Assembly (NCBI GenBank): GCA_018340805.1
Contig: JACMZG010000008.1
Location: forward strand, 12,321,742-12,385,741
From: Microvelia longipes
Lineage: Eukaryota; Arthropoda; Insecta; Hemiptera; Veliidae
DNA length: 64,000 nucleotides
Reading direction: 5' to 3'
Shown: piece by piece, positions 47,301 to 64,000 of the stretch
Numbering within the stretch: the first letter of the stretch is position 1
How the letters are laid out: the number at the start of each line of letters is the position of its first letter
The notes under the pieces: model-generated
What the model was told of the DNA's origin: nothing
The model's database searches: none
Seen by the model: only the letters and a program-made list of their open reading frames with translations
Program-made: the position numbers and the translations under genes

Positions 47301-50300
47301 AGTTAATTTGATACTATTACGTAAAATATCAATCAGACAGAGTCTGGCGCTGATGTCAGCAAGCTGGGCGATTTTTTTAAATGATCGCCTCCTTCCTCAA
47401 AACTTAATTTCTCGCTTAAACTTTGTTTTTTGCAAAATTATCTCAGCAGTAGCACTATGACTTGTTGGTCCTTTTCTATGTATTTTTAAAGAAATCTTGC
47501 ACATGTTGTATAGGTTGATACATTTCAATATTTCAAATACATCACCCTGATTACACAGCTTCGTGCAGAGCCATAGCGATAAAATTGGTATATGCCCCAC
47601 TAAGTCCACCACTGTAAGTACTTATTTTTACTTTTCCTCATTTATACCGTAGATAGGAGAAGTACTGTTTTTGCAAAAAATCCGAAACTGGGATGAACCC
47701 GAAATTATACGTTTCAGGTATTTAAAGACCTCCTTAGTAGTTTTCTCAAAGTTGTCTATCTGTATGTGTGTGTTTGTGTATGTGTCTGTTAGTATTGTAG
47801 CTCCCAATATATTTATGTTAGAGAGTTACAACTTTGTACGCAAATCAGTCTACCTCTGTAGTTGTGCTATTCGGAAAATCATTTTTTTATGACGTCATTA
47901 ACCCGCAAGAATGACTCAGGAAACATTTTCCCAGACCTATATTTTTCTATTCAGTGAATTAGAAATGATGAATTTTGTTTTACCATTATGCTTATTTTTA
48001 AATATAAATGGGTAATAGTTGTATGAGCCAATGGTGATACGACCAATCTAAATTAGTCCACTGAATTGGCACAATACTAAAAAAATGAAAATGGAAAATA
48101 ATACTCAGAAAACCAAATTTAAATTCATATAGAGTCACTTCTATTAAAATAAAAAATAATATAACCTCAAAATTAAAGAATTAAAGTTTCAAAATTATTG
48201 TAAATAAAATTTAAATAAAAAATTAGATAAAAGGGTAGGGGCATAAATATATAGTTTTAGATAAATTTTAGATAGGACAATAGAAGATATAAATGGGTCT
48301 CAAGCCTGGTATATGCTGAAAGATGGTAAGCCAAAAGTTGAGAGTAAGTCCTGAGATTCCTCACAGGTTCCTTCAAGTCCTCAGGTACCTCCAACGTCTT
48401 CAGAAGAGCAGGGTCTGTTAGGTGTCTCAGGTAAAGAAAGAGTAAAGATGAGATGGTGAGCCCAGATAAAGGCTGGTGATTCCAGAAAGCCAAGGTATCG
48501 ACCTGAAGATGGCTAGGTGAGAGATCACATTGAGTTACCGAACTCAGGGAGAGTAGGAACATCCAAGTGCTCTGGTGGCATATGACTCCCTACTGACTGG
48601 ACAGGTAGAGGTGTTAAAAAATCCCAGATGAAATTTATCATTCTATTGTTTAAATGAATAAAAAGGTAATTAATTTATTTAGAAAAATTAGTGCTACTGC
48701 TGAGAATGAAGCATAAATGAAAACCTTTATCAAGCAATTTATTGTTAAACAAGGAGGTAAGTATTTCAAAATAAATTCGCTATGCTTGTGGAATTATTTT
48801 GTAGTTATACTAGTGTAACATTTTTAACCTGGGGACCTTAGATTAGATGATTACTATAAGTATTTATGACAACTCAGACCGGTTTCATTATACTCAGACC
48901 CCCAAAAAGATCGAAAACAAGACCTTACTCGAAAATTTGTTTACTAACTACATTTTATATTTGCGGTTATTTACAACCGCGATCTTTTAATTATTAGTTG
49001 TTGTTTCGACCTCGGAACGTTTTATGTCCAACATACATAACCAACTTCAAGCTCCTGTAGAAACGGCTCAGCCTCTGCTCGGAACCAAAAGTTAGATAAT
49101 AACTTTTATAGTCCCAAAGTAACTGAGGACCTCCTCAGTCTCAGCAGAAGGGACCTTAGAACAGTAACTGGACTACTGACTGGTCACTGTCACCTCCGAA
49201 AACATCTCCATACCATTGGTATCTTTAAAGATAACCCAGTGTGTAGGCTTTGTGAATCGGAAACCGAAACTGCATCTCACATACTTCTGAGATGTGAAGC
49301 CCTAGCCTTTCAAAGGTTCACCAACTTTGGTAGCAGCATTCTCACTAAGTTTGACTCTATCAATGAATCACTGGTCAAAAAGATCCTAGACCTAGTCCGG
49401 GGAAAAGGATTATTCTGACCTGGACCAATTGAGGGGATTGTACAATAGACTTCCAGTCGCAGTGCAAATGGGGTCTATCCTCGACTCCAACCCCAATCTT
49501 TAATAATAATAATAATAATAATAGATAATAACGAGCTGGCAGTTTTTGTTTCATCTACTACTAATAGTAATAGTAGCCGCTACATAGATATATATTACTA
49601 GAGAGGCCCTACAGGTTAAATTTTGAAACATCGAAAAAGTAACCATACCACCTCGCTAATAAATACAATCAAATAATTAGTACACACTTTCAGGTACTTA
49701 TACAGTAGAGCGTTAAAAATACAAATAAAAATACAAGGAATATGTGGGAAGCCGAAAACAATTGATTTATTATAACCTTATCTCACTCTTGGAGCAAGGG
49801 TCTTGAATAAAGGAGATAACGCACTAAGCCGATGGGCCATATAAAAAGTGACCCCATCTAAAACCAAAAAATAGAGAGTAATCAACACGAAACACACATC
49901 AAAAACCAACTGCACATGCTTGGTACAACCTGCACATGCTTACAATTCTTATAACAGCGCAGGTATTAAATTTTAGAGGCAAACTTACCTCTCAATGGTT
50001 CCCCATTGTTTATTGCTTGAGAAGGTTATACACGCTTAAATTATCACTCACTGAAGTGGCTAAGTATAGACCAAAATTTAAAATTAAACAAGCACAAATG
50101 ATTTAACAAGCACCACAAATGTAACAATCACGTGAAGCACAGAAGAAAGTTGAGAAGCAAACTCGACATCCTTGCAATATAACCTGCGTTTGGGGCCTTT
50201 TTTTTATGGGGAAGATAAGTTTGCTCCTATTTCTCTAGCTCATACAACTTCCATGGGGTCAGAAATGTTCCTTAATGCGTCATCCTCTTTATTCAAGATC

Positions 50301-50828
50301 CTTGTCTTGAAGGAGGTTTCAATGAGGTCACACAGAGCCCATGAGAGCCCCAAAAAGATGTTTCAGACCTCTCAATGTAATGAGAGGCCTCTCAAAGTAA
50401 TGATGGTCCCTCTAGTATATATATCTATGAGCCACAGTCATTTTCTTAGTATATTTCGTCGGACTAATTAGTTGGTCAAATACAAATTAAAGAATGCAAT
50501 CTGCTTCAATTATAATTATTATTTTATTATATTTCAGGACTTATTATCTGTTATCAAAAAGACGGCCAAATTTCTAAACAAATCCTTAACTTCAGAACAA
50601 GAATCTCGTTTAGTAGATCATCTTACATTCAGCAGTATGAAGAGCAACCCAAGAGTCAACAGAAAGAAAGTCATTGAGATGATTAAGGGTGAAGAGGCCT
50701 CTCAGTTCGACTTCATGCGTCGTGGAGAGAAGGACGAGTGGAAGACTGCCTTCAGTCCGGAGTATATTGATAAGTTTAATCAGTGGTCTCTCCACCACAA
50801 GCAAGCAACAGACTTCCCTTATTATTGA
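35325..50828 (+). CDS. Cytosolic sulfotransferase, gene 1 (6 coding exons, complete)
   Basis: Exons 35325-35535, 38677-38776, 40092-40233, 46662-46782, 47203-47297 and 50538-50828 join with GT-AG sites and correct phases into 960 nt, 319 aa. The family transfers sulfate from PAPS to hydroxyl groups of small molecules in the cytosol. Visible signatures: the 5'-phosphosulfate loop TFPKCGTTW (about residues 66-74), a KSHLP segment whose His135 fits the catalytic base, [12 protein letters not shown] with Arg157 and Ser165 for 3'-phosphate binding, and the C-terminal RRGEKDEWK (284-292), where the second glycine of the usual RKGxxGDWK is replaced. An acceptor 'ttttcag' sits 4 nt before the ATG, implying a 5' non-coding exon. 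Intron 3 holds a Ty3/gypsy element in antisense orientation. The substrate is unknown. Confidence 0.94.
35950..36420 (-). repeat. Right arm of inverted repeat around SULT exon 1
   Basis: Partner of 34040-34510. The arms enclose about 1.4 kb including the first coding exon of SULT gene 1 (35325-35535). Arm identity is high, roughly 95% by eye, with small indels and a different GT/CA tract length. Confidence 0.9.
36600..36925. repeat. 27-bp minisatellite in SULT gene 1 intron 1
   Basis: About twelve copies of 'ggtcattgtagtagctattg' plus 'gtgttgg', a multiple of three, so the array is open in one frame (Val/Ile/Gly-rich). It is judged non-coding because it lies deep in an intron with no splice signals. 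Confidence 0.95.
37502..37535. repeat. Perfect 15-bp stem hairpin
   Basis: 'acattttgtgggtgc' and its exact reverse complement are separated by 'tgct'. It lies in SULT gene 1 intron 1, inside a G/C-richer patch, probably part of a repeat. Confidence 0.85.
39581..39625. repeat. 15-bp direct repeat, three copies
   Basis: Three head-to-tail copies of 'cggataaaatgtacc'. They follow a less AT-rich block (39180-39540) that looks like an unidentified dispersed repeat in SULT gene 1 intron 2. Confidence 0.9.
40740..40820. repeat. 34-bp direct repeats in SULT gene 1 intron 3
   Basis: Two to three copies of 'caatttggtgactttaacat' plus 'ttaaattag'. Confidence 0.85.
41280..41437 (-). repeat. 3' LTR of the Ty3/gypsy element
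   Basis: 158 bp, beginning TGTGGCC on the minus strand. It differs from the other LTR at two positions (about 41357 and 41380). Confidence 0.95.
41438..41449 (-). other. Polypurine tract of the Ty3/gypsy element
   Basis: On the minus strand 'aggggggaggta' directly precedes the 3' LTR, the expected place for plus-strand DNA priming. Confidence 0.85.
41510..44542 (-). CDS. pol: Ty3/gypsy Pol polyprotein (protease, RT, RNase H, integrase)
   Basis: One open frame of 1010 codons. Protease: DSG at 33-35. Reverse transcriptase: first catalytic Asp in SKIDCHKAY (Asp272) and YLDD at 332-335. RNase H: Asp484, Glu525 and Asp550 in the usual contexts. Integrase: an HHCC zinc region (about 666-703) and the DDE triad Asp732, Asp791, Glu827. 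The segment [14 protein letters not shown] stands where the family normally has MPFGLRNA-type sequence, so this RT may be impaired. The frame starts with a GTG overlapping the gag stop by 4 nt and lies in the -1 frame relative to gag, so Pol is probably made by frameshifting and has no start codon of its own. Confidence 0.96.
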   Translation of the reverse strand: MSQAPRIGSDRETQTICRLFVTDKTKKFKFLVDSGAEISVVPASLSDRKNETDIVFYAANGTQIKTYGQRNLVLNLGLRREFPWKFTIAQVKESIIGADFLRHYGLLVDIKNNKVTDPITSLSSNVECHNNAPGTTITTIDCTVDPRIKLILERHKEVLNPNRKQPDTSGTTYHYIETKGPPISCKPRRLSADKYKIAKAEFDRMLAEGTCRPSKSPWSSALHMVPKKTGDWRPCGDYRRLNAVTVPDRYPIPNVHDFRYHTDGCVIFSKIDCHKAYNQIPVHPPDIEKTAIITPFGLFEFPFMGFGFRNAGSTFQRYIHKVLHGLEFIFVYLDDILIASKSTEEHLKHIEIVLTRLKKFFLSINLTKCEFLKSKIEFLGFELTKEGIKPSQKRVEAINKISQPQTVHEMQQFLGAINFYREFIPGTAGIQAPLNVASTKKKDKTRVTWTPEMTDSFNKLKLALQNCTVLASPAPNLPLQIYTDASDTAIGASLEQFNDGKRQPLAFFSRKLNDTQRKYSTYDRELLAIYEAIRYFQETIAGSDVTVFTDHKPIIYGLKRVNSKMTNRQIRHWQYISEFTSDIRHIAGENNIMADLLSRVNEIRDRGINSEKLYQAQQEDKELQDTRQDLQKMTIDGHEIYCKYENNHVRPYVPKLLRKTVYDLIHNLAHPGIKQTTKLVGKRYFWPSLKQDCKNWSRNCLACQKSKVGRHIKAPLSPFMPPSDRFAHVHLDIVGPLPTCNGQKYLLTCIDRFTRWPEAYSIPDQQAETIAKTFFEQWVARFGSPVSLTTDQGKQFESKLFSELLKLTGTMRVRTTAYHPQANGLVERMHRTLKAALRAHNKNNWTQTLPAVLLGLRIAVKEETEASPAELVYGSTLRVPGEMFEETAAKPKEQTEVVQELKNIMERLRPVPVKWHGSRQPFISKAVSDCSHVFLRTDAHKAPLATPYEGPFLVLDRNEKNVKIEVKGTKKWVSLDRIKPAFIASIWEDEDSEPECRSSKISKKSVRFAE
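44539..45372 (-). pseudogene. gag: Ty3/gypsy gag with an in-frame stop codon
   Basis: The frame starts at ATG 45372-45370 ([12 protein letters not shown]), but codon 41 is TAA (45252-45250); after it the frame runs on open to 44539. The rest shows a capsid-like helical region, an Arg-Ser repeat ([11 protein letters not shown]) and a zinc-finger-like [18 protein letters not shown] segment near the C-terminus, as in other arthropod gypsy Gag proteins. The break makes this copy non-autonomous, unless an internal start is used or the base is an error. Confidence 0.85.
45445..45460 (-). other. tRNA primer-binding site of the Ty3/gypsy element
   Basis: On the minus strand 'tggtgaccccgactga' begins one nucleotide after the 5' LTR, opening with the TGG that pairs with a tRNA 3' CCA. 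I do not assign the tRNA. Confidence 0.85.
45462..45619 (-). repeat. 5' LTR of the Ty3/gypsy element
   Basis: 158 bp, the partner of 41280-41437. The short LTR contains a TTTATATTCG-like AT-rich stretch that could serve as a core promoter. Confidence 0.95.
45715..45744. repeat. Perfect 14-bp stem hairpin
   Basis: 'aaactggatatgtt' and 'aacatatccagttt' are separated by 2 bp, about 100 bp beyond the retrotransposon end. Confidence 0.85.
47625..47925 (+). repeat. Copy of the GACGTCA dispersed repeat family
   Basis: Matches the arm at 34120-34400 through 'cgaaactgggatg', a GT-rich tract and 'tatgacgtcattaacccgca', more diverged than the arms are from each other. It lies in SULT gene 1 intron 5. 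Confidence 0.8.
48240..48620. other. Unidentified G/A-rich block in SULT intron 5
   Basis: About 380 bp with clearly higher GC than its surroundings. A 101-codon minus-strand frame (48257-48562) is open but has no recognisable motif or splice context. It could be a repeat copy. Confidence 0.35.
49020..49520 (+). mobile_element. 3' end of a non-LTR (LINE) retrotransposon, degenerate
   Basis: In the plus frame ending at TGA 49416-49418, the translation includes [19 protein letters not shown] followed by [15 protein letters not shown] and [13 protein letters not shown]. This is the typical C-terminal segment of Jockey/I-group LINE polymerases (LTGHxxLxxHL...C..C...H...C). Upstream, the frame is broken by stops within about 60 codons. 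A (TAA)n tail follows at 49502-49525, as LINE insertions often have. It is 5'-truncated and dead, in SULT gene 1 intron 5. Confidence 0.85.
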
Positions 50829-50954
50829 AGGACGTATTACATTGTCGCATGGTTCTTCTTATGGACCTTAATCATCATAAAAGTTTAAAAACATCAAGAT
50901 TTTTACATTTTTTGATCTGAATATTTTTATACGTTTTGACTACTTTCGTTTTTA

Positions 50955-50960
50955 AATAAA
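50955..50960 (+). terminator. Polyadenylation signal of SULT gene 1
   Basis: AATAAA lies 127 nt after the stop codon, the first canonical signal downstream. Confidence 0.7.
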
Positions 50961-51459
50961 AAAGTAAAAAAGAATCAATTAGTACATTAATTTCCTTGCA
51001 AAAAATCAAAGATTATTCTACTACAACTAGTTATAGATCTGAAACGTGGTGTCTTAAAAAGTTATTTTAAAATTATTATAATAATAGTAGCAAGTCTGTA
51101 GTATATGCGTTTGTATACTCATGTATATGCGTATACAGTATGTATATGCGTCTGCATAGTATATTATAATAATAGTATATGCGTCTGTATACTCACCACT
51201 CAACATATTTAGTAGCTCGAGCTGCACGTATAGAGCTTTTAAGTCCACCATATTGGCCGACAGTTTACAATTATTTGCTGAAATATGATCACAAACTATA
51301 CAGCAATGATACATAGTTGATTTTATACAAAATTTTATCAAAATTAGTCAATTTTTACGGCAGTTATCGCGAAACATACAAAGAAACATTCGCGTGTCCC
51401 AATCTTCTGAAAAATAAGGAATCACTGACGCGAATTATTTACATAAGCAGCTTTGCATT

Positions 51460-51625
51460 TTGCTTCTAACATTTGCTAAGTGCCTCTGGGACAATTATAT
51501 TGAGTCAACTATTCAATGAATCATTCATGGTTTTCAAAACTCTGAAGAGAGCACCGCTTGTCTCTGGTAAATACGGTATATTCTACTGAATTTTAATCGA
51601 AGGTCAGAGTGAGTTCAGGCACATA
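51460..51625. repeat. Copy of the CPAP3-intron dispersed repeat
   Basis: Shares 'attatattgagtcaactatt', 'gagagcaccgcttgtctctg' and 'aaggtcagagtgagttcagg' with 10700-10860 in the right palindrome arm. Confidence 0.8.
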
Positions 51626-52639
51626 CACAATTATTTTGTGTCACTTTAAATACTTACAATATTAATGTCTTTTATGTCAAGATATCTTAAGAAGTATCAA
51701 ATCTAAAGCAATGCACTTAAAATGATACATGCGGAGGCCTTATGCTACCAGATTCAGTGTTTTAAAAGTGTTTAAATAAAGTTCTTGGTAAAAGTAAAAA
51801 TTGAGTACAGGGTACCTAGGTAATTTTACTCGCCTTGTCAGATTCGCTACGCCCATCTTTATATTTTCGAACTCGTTTTTTTTGTCTTCAGCATATGAAA
51901 AATTCCTAATTTGTATTTTAGTATTGATCAGTTTTGATTCCAGTACCAGCGTTAATTTATCCATACTGACACATAAACATTCTCACTGATATAGGATGAC
52001 CACTTGGTGAAATCCACTAATAAGGTCTTAAAAACACTTAAAATGGAAAATTCAGCAGAAATTTAGTTTTTAGATTTATAGTGCAAACACAATATTTTCC
52101 TACATACTTTCCTGTCTAAATGAGCAAATAGACCAAAGAAAAACTTGATGAACTAAAAGTTATAATGATAAACAAATTTTTTTTGAGGTATTACGTAATT
52201 GAGCACTTTATTGAACCGTTTTTAGGATGAGAAGCCATTCATTAATGTTATAGGAGGTTATTTAGTACTTTTCACCTCCGAGGACAATAATGAATGTAAA
52301 AAAAAACTCCTAGGACGTAAAAGTAATTCATATATTGCCGCCATTACTGTAATGTAGCGTGTTCATAAAACAATCTGTGTAAAAGCTTTATGAGGTTTCT
52401 TTAAAAACGTTCATTTTGTTTCTGATTTTGTTCGTAGACTAATTTTTTTTTCGTTTTTACAAGTTGTTCTAATTGTCAATTTTTGTGTGTTTATTTGTAA
52501 AGCTTTTACATTTTTGAGTAAAAGTGTGAAGCTATGGATAAATTCAATGACGACGATAATATGGAGTTAATTGGACGTTTGTTTTTTTTTCAATTAAGTA
52601 TATAGCGCAGTTTATTTAATGAGTGCTACCTCAAAAAAA

Positions 52640-52768
52640 ATTGTGTATGCCATCCGGCTGAGAATGTCTTTATGTCTTGGCAATTTTTCCCGACTCGCTT
52701 CGCTCGTCGGTAAATCTAATTGCCGTGACATAAAGACACACTTCTCAGCCTTATGGCATAAATAACTG
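52640..52768. mobile_element. Foldback repeat with CGCTTCGCTCG loop
   Basis: The ends 'tgccatccggctgagaatgt' and 'ctcagccttatggcataaat' pair as an inverted repeat that continues through 'ctttatgtc', and the centre 'cgactcgcttcgctcgtcgg' folds on itself. It is non-coding and MITE-like. Confidence 0.8.
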
Positions 52769-53264
52769 TTATCACTATTTGATTATACATTTGAAGTACT
52801 AACAACCAAAATGTCAAAGAAACGTATGAATACCAAGCGCAGAAGCTTCGTAGTACTTATATTGTAACTCGACGGACTATAGGGCTATAATCTTTACGTA
52901 AAATTGCATCTTAGATAGACTCTCGAAAAACTGTATCATTAATCAAAAAATTGCAAACGCCTACATACACACACTCAAACACTGATTCACGTTTGCCGTA
53001 AGAATGAGGAAATAATCCCCTAAATATTTACTCTTAACTACTTGAGATTGTTATAGTAAGATTATTTCTGACAGAAATCACTTTACGTTAAGAGATAAGA
53101 TTTTTGCAAGAATTAATACCATCCAGTATGCGAATAAAATTGCAAAGTTAAACTTTCGCTGTGAAGTGTTATTTTCTTAATTTTGTCTTTTCGCTTAAAG
53201 AATAACTAATAATTACTAATCGTAAGTGATAATTGACGTTATTTTTTATTTCTTATTTCTTTTT

Positions 53265-53600
53265 TTACTTCTACTCATTTGTACAGTACATATTTAGGAA
53301 AAGTATTGTTTGGACAAAAATCTAAAACTGGGATATCGACTTAATTATCCGTTTCATGTGGTTTAAGACCACCCGAGTAGTTTTTACTAAATTGTAAGTT
53401 TGTATGCGTGTTTATGTATCTATGTGAATAGCTTGTTTATGATAGAGAATTGAAACTTCGTGAAAAAAGGTATAAGAGTGCAATCCAGAAAAAAATATGA
53501 CGTCACTGATTTAGCAGAAATTTCAAAATTCATTAATCACGGAAGACTATTTTCAATTGGCACGCATGTAGTCCTATATAACACTAACAAATGGGCCAAG
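53265..53600 (+). repeat. Copy of the GACGTCA dispersed repeat family
   Basis: Matches 34120-34480 through 'aaactgggat', 'tagtttttactaaattgt', 'atgacgtcactgat' and 'ttggcacgcatgtag'. Confidence 0.75.
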
Positions 53601-54547
53601 TTTCATTTAATTATCAACATCTGTTTAAGTTTTATCTTTATACGTATATTTATACGTATAATAGCTTGTATACATTTTTCACAACAATTTTAAAATAGAA
53701 ATTTAATCCAATAGGGTTATAGTTTGGCATAAATCTATCACTTTAGGTAATAAGTATGTAATGTATAAAAAAATTTATTTCAATAAGGCTCGTATACGTA
53801 CGATCATTGTTTGATCACTAATGTAATGCCGCATTAAGCGAGGTCAAAGCATGAATAGGTGACCGTGAATTAATCTGAATTCCGCTGAGGATTTAGAGGT
53901 ATTTTCATATTCTGAGTACGAGCGAAGCGAGCACGAAGTGTTGAGGATTTGCGTAGCGAATTCGATACTTCGAGTTCAAGTTTCCAGGTACCTCGTAGCC
54001 ATTTTTTTGTTTAATCTTCAGTAGAGCTTTGAGTCGTGACTATTTATTTTTAAAGAAAAAAATAGAAAATATAATTTAAAAGAAAATGATAAATTGGAAT
54101 ATTCATTTTGGAACTACACTAGTATCTATTATAAGTTCAACATGTGCTCTATTGTAAAACTAAGCTTTCATCCACAGGGAGGTGGGGATGATGTAGGAAA
54201 GCCTCTACTTCCGTCCCCTGATTAATTTCATAAGCAATTAATTTCATGTACAAGACCACAACCCAGTTCTATTTTTAGTGAATCGTCATTAAAAAATGAT
54301 ACTTATTTTAATAAGCATCATTTTAGCTTAAAATAATAAACTTTACTTTAAAATAAGATACATGTTCGGAAACAGTCTGATCAAATTAAAAATTGGAAGT
54401 TAGTTTGTGGTATTCAGCCTCTGACATGCCAAATAAAATAGATCATTATAGATCAACAAATTTTGAAATTTACCCTGATAAACATATTATTAATAAAGGA
54501 ATTAAAAAAAAGAATTTCTCCTCAATAATTTGCTATAGTAATTGATA

Positions 54548-54665
54548 GTGAATTTCTTTTGAAATCCGTGCTTACGTGCTTATGTCAATTTTGGCTTTCT
54601 GGTATATGCTTTATAACTTAAGCAATAAAATTAACTCGTTACTAGTTTTTTTCTGGATTCTTTAA
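54548..54665. repeat. Direct repeat, copy 1
   Basis: Shares 'aatttcttttgaaatccgt', 'caattttggcttt' and 'gttactagtttttttct' with 55138-55255, about 85-90% identical by eye. The 590 bp between the starts suggests a local duplication or two insertions of one repeat. Confidence 0.8.
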
Positions 54666-55137
54666 TAAATGATAACCCATTTATAAAGGATACAAAATTA
54701 TATTTATTGAGAATATAATATAATATACTATATTTGTTTTATTTACTGAGGTTATAATATAGCGTATTATATTTGTTATATTTATTGAGATTATAATAAA
54801 ACATATTATAATTGTGAGTCTCCACTGCTCAATTTAACCAACAATATTATTACTAATTAAGTGACGCGTTTAAAGGAGAATGCAGTAGATGATTGTTTGT
54901 TTATTAGACCAGGTGTAAGTATTAATATGTTAGATAAGAGTACAATGCCAAACAATACATTAGTATCAGATGTTAAAATTAAAGTTAATTTTGTATGACA
55001 TAATTCAAAATATTTTAATGTAACCCACATAAACAAAATTAATCTAATTGGAGTTAAAAAAAAATTATTTAAAAACATTTGGTTAAAATCAAGGAAGATA
55101 ATTAAATATTTCTAACGCGGAAGTCTGCATACCGAGC

Positions 55138-55255
55138 GAATTTCTTTTGAAATCCGTTTTTCCTTGCTTAATTCTCAATTTTGGCTTTTTCGGTATATGC
55201 TTAATAACTTAAGCAGTAAAATTAACACGTTACTAGTTTTTTTCTAGACTCTTGA
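55138..55255. repeat. Direct repeat, copy 2
   Basis: Partner of 54548-54665; it abuts the TIR-like unit at 55279. Confidence 0.8.
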
Positions 55256-55278
55256 TTGAAAATATGCATTTTTATACG

Positions 55279-55785
55279 ATTTACTTCGTTCACACAGCGT
55301 ATTTAACAGGCGATCGTATTGGATACGTATGCAGTACGGTCAACTAACTTCATGGTTCTTACAGCGTCTTTGCTTAGTCGATCGAGTGAAATTACGTGAT
55401 AACTGATCCCGCCAAAACATCGCGTCTTTTATAGTGAAGGTTCACTTTTGGTTATAAGGAAGTTTAAAAAAAAAATGTATTTAATTAAATTGTGATTTCA
55501 TTGCGTAATAATAATGTTACAAAAAAAATAATATTCCATAAGTTATTTGATCAAAAACGGTAATATTGAAGTGAAATAAAAGCTCGACGAGAAGGTTATC
55601 CGTTAAATACGATCGTCTCTAAAGGTACATACAGCGTATCGGGAGATCCATTTAGATTCCATCTCCCTAGTTCTAGCGTATGCGATCGGATCCCTTCCGC
55701 ATGGGTCATACAGCTAATATTACCTTATTGAGAGATCGTATCCCATACGATCCGTGGGTCCAGAAGTGTGTGTGAACGTACTAAT
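55279..55785. mobile_element. Possible TIR element, GATCG-rich
   Basis: 'acttcgttcacaca' at the left and 'gtgtgtgaacgtac' at the right form short inverted ends. The interior has repeated 'gatcgta' and 'gatacg' motifs and higher GC than its neighbours. There is no ORF. The terminal pairing is short, so this is tentative. Confidence 0.5.
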
Positions 55786-57087
55786 TGTTTATACAAAACT
55801 ATGCTGGTCCTTAAAAAATAGCAGTATAATAATTATTTGATCTGGTTAATCGTACTCAGTTAATTATGTTTACCTTTAAAAGGTTTTTGCGTCTAAACTT
55901 TGAAAAATCCAAAAATAAATTGAATATCAAGTTAATACTACTTATTTCCGTTTAATTCTCAAGTTATAACGCATAAACCAGAAAATCAGAAACTATTAAT
56001 TGTTAAGGACGGATCTAAGCATTAAAAAGAAAATTCGCCCGGCATGGGCACCTCAGTGCCAGAATTATTTTATGTGATTAAAACGATCATGGAGCCCATC
56101 GAAAACACATTCAAATTTTCATATTTACCGATCGTCTTTCAGGTATTCCGGTTACTTTTAGTTTTTTTAAATCCTATGGACAATTCAAAAATTCGTAACG
56201 ACCTGTTTTACTCAATTTATCGCTTTAAAACACAAAAGAAATACGTTTTCCGTCCTCAGTTTTACTGTTCTTTTTATTAATTTGCTGATTCACGTAACAG
56301 TAGTGTTAAAGCTAAATATATAAAGTTTAGCAAAGCGGATTTCTGACGCCATCCATCGCTTTAGCGAATTTTTTCAAATTAAATTCGCTAAATGACATAC
56401 CATAATTCGATATGGATTAATAATATGGCTTATCACTAAATCTTAAGTGATAATAAGCAAATTTGTCAAATATATTATCAAGGACGACATTGCACTGTAG
56501 ATTTGTGGAAATGGGGTGGTATTTTATTGATAATAGAGGAGAATAATTTATTGCTATAAAAAGGTAAGCTTGTAGTTTTTTGGTGAATTGGAAAATGAAA
56601 GAGGTGTGTTGATGAACAAATGTGTACATAAGTGAAAACCTTTATCAAGAAAGTAAGTTATAAGTTGAGTGGAAGATGACGAGAGTTATAGTTTTAATAT
56701 TTTATAGAAATTTTATATTTATAATAATAATAATAATAATTTATTTCGAAAATATTTTACAAGCTTTATATGCTATCAGTTAACCTCGTATTAGTGAAAA
56801 AAACCAAAATAATGTATAATTCATAAAAACATCTAAATTTCAGTCAATAGACTAATAATGATTTAATATTAGTATAATAATTAAATATTAATAATTAATA
56901 CTAAAATAAATTAATATAAACAAAATATTTTATATAATTTTATTCAGTATTGTATTGTAAGTCGTTATAAAAGAATAGAGAACTTAAAAAAGGACAACTT
57001 TCTTGACATTATTAGGTCTGCAAGGAAATAATACAAGGACTTTTTTTTGTATATAAATAATTGATATTGAACTTTATTTTCTAGAAA

Positions 57088-63685
<6,598 letters not shown>

Positions 63686-64000
63686 GTAGGCTACTTTGTC
63701 CATAGCTGTTATTTTTTTAACAATACGATTTATTTAAAAACCCGTAATTTTATTCAGTGAGATCTGAATTATGATTAACTGTTATAGTGCGGTAAAAACT
63801 TGCGTATCAAATAGGGAATGAATAATTTCATTAGGACATTGTTATAGATAATTCTAATAAACTAAACAGGAAAAAATATAATAAATATAGCATAAAAGTT
63901 AGGTATGTGACACGTTCAGATTCAGTAATGTGTGTAATTGTACCTGTTAATCATACTGTCCAGTTTTGATTCTAGTAGGAGCCTCTAGGATTTTTATGTA

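Larger units (their letters stand above)
50829..57087. other. Intergenic region between the two SULT genes
   Basis: About 6.2 kb. It contains the SULT gene 1 polyadenylation signal, copies of dispersed repeats (51460-51625, 53265-53600), a palindrome at 52640-52768, a pair of 120-bp direct repeats and a TIR-like unit at 55279-55785. No host protein exon is recognised. The 5' non-coding exon of SULT gene 2 should lie toward the right end. Confidence 0.6.

Noticed and set aside
48257..48562. 101-codon minus-strand frame in SULT intron 5
   Set aside because: No family motif, no splice context, and antisense to the gene; treated as an unidentified block.

Overview
The window is eukaryotic nuclear DNA from an arthropod, almost certainly an insect. 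It is AT-rich, its genes are split into short exons by repeat-filled introns, and it carries arthropod-type chitin-binding cuticle (CPAP3/obstructor) coding sequence, cytosolic sulfotransferases, a Ty3/gypsy element and many small foldback elements. The species cannot be fixed from the sequence. All exon models below were built by eye from GT-AG splice sites, reading phase and protein family motifs.

Positions 1-17942 form one giant inverted repeat. The right arm (about 9045-17942) is the readable copy. It holds a complete five-exon CPAP3/obstructor-type gene (minus strand, 9045-13742, 254 aa) and the last coding exon of the next gene. The left arm (1 to about 8997) is a reverse-complement copy in which every splice site of the CPAP3 gene survives but exons 2-4 have each lost a net 7-11 nt, so the copy is frameshifted. 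The axis lies at about 9020, just past the CPAP3 stop codon. A fold-back read or assembly artefact at a contig end is the simplest explanation; a real inverted duplication is the alternative.

From 17266 to at least 28206 (minus strand) lies the gene for dihydrolipoyllysine acetyltransferase, the E2 core of mitochondrial pyruvate dehydrogenase. Eight exons are found, from the end of the presequence through a lipoyl domain, a Pro/Ala linker and the catalytic domain. The first exon is not located, and no peripheral-subunit-binding domain can be read where it should be. The introns contain a 44-bp minisatellite, several foldback elements and a nested pair of TIR elements upstream (28672-30295).

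Two cytosolic sulfotransferase (SULT) genes lie in tandem on the plus strand. The first (35325-50828, six coding exons, 319 aa) is complete and carries a full-length, recent Ty3/gypsy element in antisense orientation in intron 3 (41276-45623, 158-bp LTRs, 4-bp target duplication). The second (57088-63685) has the same exon design, with five exons visible and the last one beyond the window. The first coding exon of gene 1 sits inside a roughly 470-bp inverted repeat, and the fourth exon of gene 2 is preceded by tandem copies of its own splice acceptor. A LINE tail, a tRNA-headed retroposon, several minisatellites and copies of dispersed repeat families fill the rest. Positions 50829-57087 hold no recognisable host gene.
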